Origin: Choristocarpus tenellus KU-1152
Taxonomy: Eukaryota; Phaeophyceae
NCBI GenBank assembly: GCA_964200185.2
Contig: CAXNAD020000178.1
Coordinates: 1 to 25,735 of the forward strand
Reading direction: 5' to 3'
DNA length: 25,735 bases
The notes under the pieces were generated by a model. The model was not told the origin of the DNA, ran no database searches, and saw only the letters and a program-made list of their open reading frames with translations. Position 1 is the stretch's first letter. Every line of letters starts with the position of its first letter. Below are positions 1 to 10,500 of the stretch, piece after piece. Made by a program: the position numbers and the translations under genes.

Positions 1-65
1 GTCCTCTTGGTGGGGGTCCTCTAGGTGGGGGTCCTCTAGGAGGTGGGCCCCTAGGTGGTGGTGCG
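1..65. repeat. Short G-rich tandem repeat at the left edge
   Basis: About three to four imperfect copies of a unit of roughly 16 bases, built around GGTGGGGGTCCTCTA, open the window. The copies drift (CCTCTTGG, CCTCTAGG, CCCCTAGG). The array may extend past the left edge. No coding role is seen. Confidence 0.6.
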
Positions 66-1520
66 CTCATTGTGTGGCCACCGTCTTAGTATATGACCGA
101 GGACTTTATTCTTGTTGATAGGTACAGATCTTGGTATGCCAAGTTTTTCTGTCCGCAGAACCTATCGAAAAATAGTTGCTTGCCGTTCCTTCGTCTCTCA
201 ACTCTTGCTGCAGAGAAAATAGGACTCAACGGGCATATGGGATGACTGTATAGGAGATCGGGCTGAGGTGTCTGTCCCTAGCGTGAACCGGAGCACTGTT
301 TGATGCGTCGGACTGAAACATGTGGAGGTTCTGTGATTGTAGTGGTCAGGTCGTGAATCAGATACTGACGAGTTGGATAGAACCAGATGGGGCTGCACAC
401 TTGAGAGTTCTTGAGTCTTGAAAAAGAAAAGGTGGATGGGTCGAAGATGTACTTGCGAATACGACTCATATTTTTTGGAAGCAGATCCTGTTTGCAGTGC
501 AGGGTCGTTCGCACCGAGTTTGTAGGGTGAAGGTGCAACATGTGTATCTACAGTCAAGGGTTTTCGATCACACACCTATGAGGCAATCCAAAGGGAAGGC
601 GGTCAAACGCTCGACTGCTCCTTGGTAAAGCTATTTCTGTGAAGGACTCTATTTCCGATCACTTCCACTTCATGACTCGTGATTCGTAGTCTTTGCCGCC
701 GAAAAGGAATTCGCGGTTTCAAAAGAAACTGTGAGATTCATGGAAGGCATGTATGTACGTGTGGATAGAAAACAATGTTGGAAATGAGAGTGCAGACAAG
801 AGGACTTTGAGACGGCTGGTTGTTCACAAGTCGTCCCATGGACAAAAAGGGTCTTGAACCTACGCTTGATCAGAGTGACAGAAAAAATTCCGATACCCTG
901 TCATACCTAAGAATATATCCGACTGTGGTCCAGGTGGAACACCTGGAAACTGTGCTCCAATATTTAAAAACACTACTTGCGCATGCCCTAAGTGGAGAGG
1001 TGATCCAAAAACCTTACCAATGGTTCGAAGCAATGAAGTATGAAAAATTAAACCCGTACGATTTGATGAACTACTGTGACTCCTCTAATTTCCGACTCAT
1101 ATGCTGATGCTACGTGACCACAATCTTCTCTATTGCACCTAGCAATGCCTCCTTGGAAAGACGCTGTTGGACCCGAAGAAGGACAGGAAGTGGGAGAGGG
1201 GAAAGACAAGAAGAGTTCTAAATTTTGGTGCACACCTCCAGGGGGGGCGAGCGGTAGGTATCGAGGTACGTGCTCCTGCCCTTTAGAAGCTTTCATTCCA
1301 CGACAAAACAACGCTTGGGTTTGGTGTAGAAGTGGAAATGTAGATAGGACAGGAGGATTTGCTGAAGAGCCTCCACTCCAAGTAATCACGATCAACCGAT
1401 TTTCCGCCACAACATTTCTTCAATAGATGATTGCTACCAACTAACCATTTGCATCGTACGGTAGGTAGGCTTCACACGTCCAATTCCAGCAGACCCAAAA
1501 CTTGTTAAACGTCAATGCAG
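66..1520. other. Left flank with unassigned open frames
   Basis: This stretch is less AT-rich than the introns that follow and has no (TTAGGG)n tract. On the plus strand, 820-1107 is open for 95 codons and codes for a helix-rich stretch. One TGA (1105-1107) interrupts it and the same frame continues with IAPSNASLERR, which weakly recalls the C-terminal dimerisation segment of hAT transposases. A second plus frame at 1133-1426 is Cys- and Trp-rich with no family I recognise. The minus-strand frames at 198-575 have no recognisable motif. The region could hold more N-terminal exons of the ALKBH8-like gene (its RRM and the start of the AlkB fold are missing) or a decayed transposon. I cannot decide. 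Confidence 0.3.
820..1200 (+). pseudogene. Possible decayed transposase C-terminus (hAT-like), tentative
   Basis: One reading frame runs from 820 to about 1195 with a single in-frame TGA at 1105-1107. The upstream part is rich in Leu, His and aromatic residues (HLETVLQYLKTLLAHALSG). After the stop comes IAPSNASLERRCW, which resembles the 'SxASxER' segment near the end of hAT transposases. No upstream RNase H-like catalytic residues, zinc finger or terminal inverted repeats were found. It could equally be a host exon or chance. Confidence is low. Confidence 0.15.
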
Positions 1521-4500
1521 GTCGAGCGGATCCCTGATACCTTGGCAACTCTCTCTTTACTCCTGGAGGAAGCGGGTTGTTTCCCACAGAATTATTTGAC
1601 ACCCGGTAAGTGCAACAGGGGGGTGGTAATCGCTGGTGCATGTTATTTTGTTTCAGGATGGACCTTTTTGAGAGTCCACTCTTCATGCCAGGGCAAGTTG
1701 TAGGGGGAAAGTTCCTTCTATTTGCGCCGTGGTTCAATGGATAAGGCCTTTATTATGGTAACGATCTGTTCATTTTCGGTTACTATTGTAAGCTGAAGAC
1801 GGTGATTGTGTGAGTATGTTTCTTCTTCAAGGTGGTACAGTTGTACTGTGCGCTCTGAAATGAAATATGATGTGTGCCTCTATATAGTGACCTTGTACAA
1901 CTACAGTGTTGCCATTGCACTCCGTGAAACTGTTAAATCGTCCTATCGTCCCATACAATTGTTAGCTCTATGGTAATTATGAGTCGTGTGATGTCTCTTG
2001 TATCCCATTAAGAGTTTGTGGACCTTCAAAATGTGTTTTTTTTTTATTTGCTGAGATGTTTGCATATTTGCATATTTGGCATTTTGAGGATATTTGGACA
2101 CCTTTCATGGAACAAATGGTAAGCATTTCTGCGGACACAAATTGGGTCTCAAATAAAACATGCTTTTATCATTGGAGGTTTAGGTTATGACACCGCCCAA
2201 CACAAACTTAGGGTTAACACAAACATAAATTTTATGTCTAGAAATCACCCCTTGGGCTCTGATTTGTGCCTGAATATGCTCTAAAATGACAAATAGACTT
2301 GCATTTTCACAAAATAACTCTCGTGGAGTGGGAGTCAGAGTTTATCAAGTGGTGGCACATTTCCAAATGATTGGAGCACAGACCCTACACAGTACTTTAG
2401 AATATTGGGATATCTTTCCACCTGTGTGCAGCAGGAGAGACTCTAATGTTTATTTTTCTGTAAGAGTAACACATGGTCGGTACATGGATGTTGGCGATAT
2501 CTTGACACTGGATCAACCAATCATATTTGACATTGGATCAACCAATCATGGGGCGACTTCTGGGTGAAAAACCACTCGTTGCACAAAAATGATAGTGAGA
2601 GTGATAGTGAGAGTGACAGTGATAGTGCGGTATCAGAACATCATGCCCCCATTACAATCAAGCCTTTTACTGATGCCTGAACTGTATCTCTGTTTGCCCT
2701 GCTTGCACTCTGCTGTTGCTCCCTTGTGGTACCCATCTTGTTTTCTGATCCTCAAGAGTCTGAAAAATCAGTCAAAGCTGTAACGGTGGACTTCTTCCAG
2801 CCAGGCAGTTTCAGTCCTGCCCTAACCCTTCCCTTTCCTCCTCAACTAAGACAAGAACAACAACCAAAAGACCACAACGATGGGTGCTCTGGAGTGTCCG
2901 TAACATTGAGGGTGTCAACTGAAGGAGGCGTTTTGCCTGCTGATTGTGTAATGAGGAGTCAAGCAAGTAGCCAAGGAGGTGTTCCAGTGGGAAGTGGAGT
3001 TATTCAATGCACCCAATGCGCCCCTGGTCCAGGGGGAAGTACAGCTGGAGAGGGAGGGGATAGGGGTTGGGGTGGAGAAAGAAGGCAGAAGCTAGACACA
3101 CCCAACACACCCGACACGGAATCAGTTGCCTGCTTTTTATGGCTTCAGGTGTGTACAGTATCTACCATAGTATGTGTACAGTATCTCAACAGTATGTGTA
3201 CAGTATCTAATATAGTATGTGTATAGTATCTCAACAGTATGTGTACAGTATCTAACATAGTTACCCATCTTTTTGGGGGGGTTAACGAGTTCAGATTACG
3301 TCAAAGACCAGGTCATAGTACATCAAAGACCAGGTTGTCCGGTTTTACTACCAGTACCAGTACCAGTACCAATACCAGTATCAGTATCAGTATCAGTATC
3401 AGTATCAGTATCAGTATCAGTATCAGTATCAGTACCAGTACCAGTACCAGTACCAGTATCAGTATCAGTATCAGTACCAGTATCAGTATCAGTATCAGTA
3501 CCAGTACCAGTACCTGTTCTTTGTCGAAGTAGAGGTGTTTCAGCTTTGTATGCCTAACTTTGAGGAGTATGAAAGTGATGTCTTTTTGGTTGTATAGTTA
3601 TTGCTGTTTTAGTCTATTGGACACCTCTTTCATATTCTGTCCTGTCAGGGAGATGCAGAGGTGATTGTTGAAACAACCAATGCTATTTCCACCAGCGGGA
3701 GTAACCAAGGAGTGGAAACAACCAAGGTTACACCAAGTGAAGGGGAAGGACTTGAGGGAGTATTCCAGGGTTTGGAAAGGCTAGTAGTGCCAGCAGGAGC
3801 AGTTATGGTGTGGGACAGCAGTGCCAATCCAGGTGAAGGGTTAGGGTTAGGGTTAGGGTTGACTTTGATTTCTCCTCTCAATCAATGTCATCTGCTCTTG
3901 ACTGTGTTGATTGATTTTATTGGCACAACACCATACCTGAGGTTCCTATGTGCATTAACATGCTTGATTGGCTACTTAATTAATAATTAATAACAGGTGT
4001 GCTAACACCTGACCATGTCTCCCTTGATCGTGTTTGTGCAATAATACCTTCTTGACAGAGGTATTCCAGTTCTGTAAGAAAAATCGTGTTTGTAGATAGA
4101 TAGTAAGGTGTCACCCAGTATGATGGGAATTGATACCTACGGACATCAATCAACATCAATCAACATCAATCACAGCATTCTGACAACAAGTTGCCTTGAC
4201 TCAAACATTCAGATGTCGATTCAGAAGTTGATATTTTTGAGTTTTTTTTTAGATGTTCTAAAGTGTGCCATAAGGCTGTTAGTTGCATGCATCCCATCAA
4301 GTAGAAGACACAGATGGCTTTTAGTTATAGTGTATGAGGAAGGACTATTTGACTCCTGCAGTTACTACTTCATCTCCAGGCGAGCAGATGCTGGTGGCTA
4401 ATGTTACTTTTATTTCTTTGGTTTTTAGGGTTAGGGTTGGCCTGGATTTAGGCTTGGTACACTGTCATATAGCCAGTGTATGTAAAGAAGTATCTTAAGA

Positions 4501-7500
4501 AGTGTGACCAAACTTTCACCTCTCGACTACTATTTTTGTTTATTATGTGTTTATTGGATTGTTATGTATGCCCCTGCGCTAACCCCACCACCTTTGTTGT
4601 TACTGTTTTTTTAGGGTTGGGGTTGGGAATAACAGTGAATAACAATGTTACAACATACCTGTCTCCATGATAAAAATGACTTCCTGTGATGGCTGTTGAC
4701 CCGTGTAACTTGAATCTCCTTGAATCTCCTTGAATCTCCATTATTAAATTTGTCAGTTACGGTTATTTTTTCTTTTTTGCTGAGATCATTATTTTTATTA
4801 TTTTTATTTTTCCAACAAGAATTCACTTGTTGTATCAATAGGTGGAATCTACCGATACATGCTACTTTAAAAAAGTAAAAAACAAGTCATAAGGTACATA
4901 CATCCCTCTTGAGATGTTGAAGGAGTCACTGATACCTTTGACACCAACGATGTACAGGAATTTTATTACTCTTGTCATTGTAATAATAAATAATAACAAT
5001 AACAACAATAATCATTTTGTGTATTTGTGTGGAGGGTGCAAACAATGAGGTTCTCCCCTTGAACCATAGCACCTGTAGGACTTTTGTTTCTGTACTTTGA
5101 TCCAAGTAACTGTACAGTAACTGTAGTTCATGACTTTTGTTTCAAGTACTCACAAATCATGCCTTGAAGGAACCTACCTGTGTTGCTGATGCCATCACTG
5201 GTTTATATGTACAGTTATGTCTAAAGGTACTAACTGGTACAGTACATGTTACAATAATTGCACACTAGTGATGTTGTGAGAACACAGTGTTAGGGTTAGG
5301 GTTAGGAGTAGTGTCTTTTCTGCCGCAGAGCATTGTTATATCTTGTTAACACACACACTGTTCTATAGCGCTGTAAGAATCCCTTCCTTACTTTTGGGAA
5401 AAGTTGCATGCGCAAGAAAGATGTTATCTCCGTGTTCACTTCAACCAAGGCCAGTCCACGCTTTGCATGTACTGTTGCATGTACTGTTCTATCCATACAA
5501 TGTTTGCGTCAGGGCTGCAGGTGGCTGTCCCTAGGTCAAATGAGGACAGAGTTCTCCTAACCTTTCAATGCCTGACACCTAGGGCAAGTCATAGGGTCAC
5601 ATCCAATGCCAGGGAGAGGGCAGAAGCCAGACAAGCAGCAACCCTGAAGAAGAAGGCCCAGGCACTAGCAAAGGAGACCAAGAACAAGGTGAGGGAGTTC
5701 AAATGCACAACTACAAGTTCAAGTCTATTTTTATTTGGTGATGTGGTAGGGTGTGTACCCCTTTTGGTGTACCCCTTTTGAGGAGAGCACACTGGTGAGA
5801 AATTGGATGTGTGCAACAAGTATTGAAGGTAGAGAGTAGTGAATTGATAGAGATTCATGTGTTTTGGTAGGTGCTCTGCAGCATTATTATCAAGGTACGT
5901 GGACCTATGTATTTATATTTGAGTATTTATATTTGAGAAGGATGTTCAAGTCAATACATGCCATTGGTAATATCTGGACTTGGTCTTTTGGAGAGTAATT
6001 CCTGTGCTGTTGTGTTTTGAATGTGATATTTTGTGTTGACTAACCCTAACCCTAACCCTAACCTTTGCGGTTCAATTGTGTTCAAGGTACTGCATCTAGT
6101 CTACAATACCTAACACTAAAGTAAACTAATCTTCAATACCTACACTAGAGCAATTAAAGTTTATTCCTTTGTGTGTTGGAAGTGTTCTGCGGCGACACAT
6201 TAGGGTTAGGGTTACCACATTAGCAGTCAAGTCAGTGAAGTTGTCTTTTTCAAATTTCAAATTGTGCAGTCAACACACTGACTACTTTTCATTAGGGTTA
6301 GGGTTAGTTGTTCTTTTCTTGAATTTCAACAAACGACCGCTTCTATTGCACTATTAATACCCTAACCCTATCCCTTTTTTTTTGCCCCATCTATCCTATT
6401 GATTTTGAAGGGTCCCATCCCTGGGATACCAGTTGAAGAAAAGTGGCCAGGTTTTGGGTTGTGTTCTGAGGGGGTGAATGGAGGGGATGGCTTTGGTTCT
6501 GGTATAGATGTGGATGGCGAGTGTGGAAGCACGCCTGCCATTGAGAGGGAGCATGTACAAGCAGTCTATGACACCATAGCTACACACTGGTGAATACAAA
6601 TGATAATAAATAAAATAATAATACTCCTCTCCTCTCTCCCCAAACAGACATTTTATTATTATTTTAGTACTATTATTTTAGTACTATTATTTTGTTCTAT
6701 TGTTTTGAGTGAGAGGCAGTTGTGAACTGGACATTTGTGTGTATGTGTATTTTTTTATGTTTGACTCTTAGCGTCCTTTTTGGTGCTGTATTAGCTGTAG
6801 GGTTAGGGTTAGTATTAGTAGTCATGATGGTTTTTTCTCTCATGGTGTATTTATGTATTTTATTTATATATCTATATCTGTGCAACAATTTTGAATATCA
6901 TAGATAAAGATAAAGAAGACTGGCAGTGTAGCCAGTGACCACAAGAAGGGTTAGAGTTAGGGTTGTGGCTGCGGCAAGCGAGTCTCATGTTTTGATTGAC
7001 GGAATAGAGTCCCGTCTCTTGATGGTTTATGTTAACTCTTTGATAGCGTATTTAACCTTTCTTCACCTCACCCTTAGCCTCCCTGTGCAATAGGCTTTGA
7101 GTTTGAAACTTTGAGGTACAATATAAAAAAAATTGTGTTGCGACCACTAGGTCTTACATTCTTTTCTTTTTATTTGTTATGTTATGTTATGTTATGTTAT
7201 GTCTGTTGTGAGTCCAATCAATCACTTGATATGGATGAAAAAGCTGTTGAAACAGATGCTGAACCGAGTATTGCTTATTTTTTTGTTTATATTGGGGGTT
7301 GGCTAGGGTTAGGGTTTCAGAGCTAAGCCCTACATCATGGAAGAAGTCTCATCAGAGAGAGGAGAGAGTAAGAAGGAGTGATAGAGAGAGAAAGTGATAT
7401 AGAGTATATTTGCTTTGGTATATTTTGAGGGTATGTTTATGTAGCATTGGAAGACAACCCTATTCACATGAGGTGCAAATTTGACCAAGTCTTTGACAAT

Positions 7501-10500
7501 GGATATTTAGTGTTCACAAGAAGGTCCTTGACAATTGTGTTCAAATGGTGTATCAGGCTTCCCATTGACACCATTCCTCCTCTTAGATCATCAATCTAAA
7601 TCATAATAGATAATTGATATAATTGCAGATGACAAAGCGGACAAGGGTTAGGGTTAGGGTTAGGGTTAGTCATTAGAAGTCTTGCAGTGATCAAGTTTCT
7701 GCAGTGCATTTACCTCACAACTATGCAGTCATCAACCGATGCTTAGGGTAAGGGTAAGGGTTAGGGTTAATGGTAGGTGATAGGTGATGGTAAGACTATC
7801 GAGCTTAGGGTTAGGGCTAGGCTTAGGGCATTGTCCCTTCTCTGACTTGAACAAAATGGTTCAGGAGTAGTAGTGCTCTAAGATGATTTCAGAAACAAAA
7901 TAAAGAGGCATTATTAGCTCAAAAAGAAGTTGCTGTCATCCCTAACACTGGCTGACCTGTTGGAGCAGTTAGTACACTTAGGGTTAGGGTTATTACATAG
8001 ATTGTCATTGGTTAGGGTTAGGGTTATTACATAGATTGTCATTGGGTACATTACGGTTTGTATACCAATCAATGACTTTTGAGTGTGTCTTTGAATGAAT
8101 ATCACCATCACCCGTGGGTCTTACATATTATTATCATTAGGGTTAGGGTTACATACAATTGTTATCATTATTGAGTTGAAACTTTCTGGTAGGATTTGTA
8201 AAAGGTTGTTATCATTACCCTAATCCTAACACTAACCTTTGTAGCGCTATGATTCACACCTTTGAAGGTTCAGGATAGTTATGAGTGTAATTGAAAGGAA
8301 CGTCAGCAGAGTGGTGATATGTTGATGCTGATTATGGTTGGTGGGTTAGAAGGCGTTATTATCAACATATCATAGAAGGCCTTTACTGTGTACTTTAAAG
8401 AGGCGTTATTATCATTTACTGTATACTAATAACCCTAACCCAATATGGACTCTTTTGTCATGTTACTCTCCCTAACCCTTGTTTTGTTCCCTCCGTGACC
8501 CCCCATGACATGTGAGACATCTTATGTGTTCATGTTTAGACGTGTAACAGAACAATAATGATGATAGGAAGTAACAGAAAAATACTACTACTATTAATTG
8601 TAGTTGTCTATGTGGCTGACTTGTGCTGGTCCTGCCATTTTCATCTTAGATTCTCCATACGTGCCTCTGTCTGTGTGTGTTTGTAAATGGACATGAAGAC
8701 CAAGAACCCCCCCCCCCCCTCCCCCCCCCCCCACCCCACCTACTACTCTTATTTTTTCTTAATATGTTTAGCGGAGAACATTAGCCCCCCCCCCCCCCCC
8801 CCCATGTAGCTATTAGTAACTCTTAGTAACTCTTGAAGTATTATTGTAACCCTAACCCTGTTGATGTGTTGGTTCGTTTGAATATTTAAAAAAATTGAAG
8901 TGTGGAATACTGCAGTGTGATTGTGGGGCTTTGAATGCTTGTCATTAAGGTTAGGGTTAGGGTTTGGTTGTCCAATAGTTGTTGTGTCTTGCACTGTCCT
9001 GTTGTGTCTGTTGTGTCACATGCTACTAATAGGATTATGATTTCAAATGTGTCCAAAAAGGGATACATACCAATCTTGGAGACTTGTATATATACCCTAA
9101 CATTCTTGACCAATAGCAATAATTTCATGCATGCACATTGTACGGCAATAAGTCCATTAGGGTTAGGGTTAGGGTTAATACATTAGTTAGTACATTAAGG
9201 ATAGGGTTAATACATTAGTTAGTACATTAAGGATAGGGTTGATACATTAGTTAGTATATATATGTGTGTGTGTGTGTGCCTGTATGCCAGTACACCAACA
9301 AGTGCCGTCAAGGACCATACCATCGCCTGTTTTACTGTGAGATTGCTAAAATATTGTTATTTTTTCTGATGAATTATAGGAGTCACACCCGTTACAAGCC
9401 ATGGCCAAAGGTGGAAGCATTTCTGTCTTCATTGCCTTATCCAGCCCTTGTGGCTGATACAGGATGTGGCAATGGTGAGTGTTGATACCTGTAGAGTCAT
9501 TGCATCACCCTTCCTACTCCATGTGTGAGGCCCCATTAAAAGGGCCCTATTGGTCGAAATGATAGTTGTTACTTTTGTTCAATATTTGAGGGGGGTTTTG
9601 ATCTTTCTATGTGAGACATTAAAAGTATTGAACTGGATTGTGTGTGTATCTGTGGGAGAACTTTGAGTTTGCCTTTGATAGTAGGGTTGTTGAGTTGCTG
9701 TTATTAATACATTGTCGGATATGTCTCTGTCACAGTATTGATAGTGATAATAGGGTTAGGGTTGAATTGCTTGTTGTTGCTAACCCTAACCCTAACCCTA
9801 TGTGAGAAATGTTGATACTATTTTTGTCAGAGTGGCATGCATGGACTGAGTTAGCTGTTTTGTTTCAGTGAATAAATCCATGCAGTATGTGACAGTGAAT
9901 CATGCCTGGTGTTGAACAGTGTTTAGAGTGATGTCATATACATGGTGTCTGAAATGGAGCTTGGTGTTTGCTCTCTTGCACTGTAGAGGTATTAATACTG
10001 TAGCTATTTCTTATTGGTGGTATTAATGAGGTAAGAGGTGAAGTGGGTATTACTATGACATTGTATTGTACCAAGGGACCACCAAAGCAATGTTGGTATT
10101 AATTGTAGCTCCTGAATTTCTTGTGGAGTGATGGTTTATTATTTTTTCATATTTTTATTTTTATGCTGAGCAATGATCAATTTTTACATTTCAGATGGGA
10201 TCTTTTTCAGGTACAGGTAGAACAATTGTCCAGGAGGCATGCAATTGAAACAAGTAGTGCACCTTTACATTGGATATTTTTGAGCTGCCAACGTGGCACC
10301 ACATGTTCAACCTCATGTACCTCACCTCATGCACCTCATGCACCTGAAAAAGCCTTTTACTCTCCCCTTTGTTGATGAAATTTGTTCATGTTTTGTTAAT
10401 GTAAACATTGTTCAAATTGCAAATAGTCCAAAATTCAGCTCAACATATGCTATTGGCAGCAGTACTCCATAGTGGAGAAATCCTTATGTATGTTCTCATC

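Larger units (their letters stand above)
3149..3648 (+). other. Intron 2 of the ALKBH8-like gene, made mostly of tandem repeats
   Basis: The donor follows 3148 (CTTCAG|GTGTGT) and the acceptor follows 3648 (CTGTCAG|GGAGAT); both junctions are phase 0. The intron holds two tandem arrays, listed separately, and short single-copy flanks. Confidence 0.6.
1521..5688 (+). other. AlkB-like domain exons of the ALKBH8-like gene, ligands apparently lost
   Basis: Four exons (1521-1605, 2757-3148, 3649-3832, 5513-5688) give an AlkB-like order. RIPDTLATLSLLLEEAGCFP matches the helix before the 2OG strand. VTVDFFQPGSFSPALTLP matches the usual 'NxYxPGxGIxPHxDxP' stretch, but N reads D, Y reads F, and the HxD metal pair reads A-L-T. 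A low-complexity insert of roughly 95 residues follows. Then come SVACFLWLQGDAEVIVE (core strand pair), VVPAGAVMVWDSSANPG (strand normally leading to the distal His, which is absent) and DRVLLTFQCL (normally RxSLTFR, with the second Arg replaced by Gln). An alternative placement of HxD at QKLDTP keeps only the Asp. In both readings the iron site is broken. The last part also resembles PhyH-type dioxygenases, but fusion to a Trm9 domain favours AlkB. Confidence 0.55.
6590..9379 (+). other. Large intron 5 of the ALKBH8-like gene, dense in telomere-repeat tracts
   Basis: This intron of 2790 bases separates ATHW from SHTRYKPW, two adjacent pieces of the methyltransferase, with a phase 2 junction that rebuilds the Trp codon. 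It carries about 16 (TTAGGG)n tracts, for example at 6799, 7305, 7645-7670, 7742-7769, 7979, 8013, 8138, 8948 and 9157-9177. It also has CCCTAA forms near 8431 and 8848, ATGTT repeats (7177-7201), poly-C runs (8706-8735, 8785-8803) and a TG run (9260-9278). No exon-like coding sequence was seen. Confidence 0.75.

Noticed and set aside
1373-1426. QVITINRFSATTF as the AlkB 2OG-binding 'NxY' strand
   Set aside because: It would come before the helix at 1521-1605 in the wrong order, and it ends at a stop.
3239-3557. Plus-strand open frames encoding Ser-Thr/Ser-Ile and Val-Pro/Val-Ser repeats
   Set aside because: They are translations of a 6-base satellite within an intron. Both frames are open only because the unit length is a multiple of three.
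4253-4401. Phase-compatible segment after TTTTTTTTAG (VLKCAIRLLVACIPSSRR) as an ALKBH8 exon
   Set aside because: It ends in a stop without a usable donor, while the acceptor at 5512 is also in phase and continues with the expected DRVLLTF strand.
1521-5688. PhyH-type (phytanoyl-CoA dioxygenase-like) domain fused to the methyltransferase
   Set aside because: VPAGAVMVWDSS fits that family's last strand, but the full order of segments and the fusion partner fit ALKBH8 better. A profile search would settle it.
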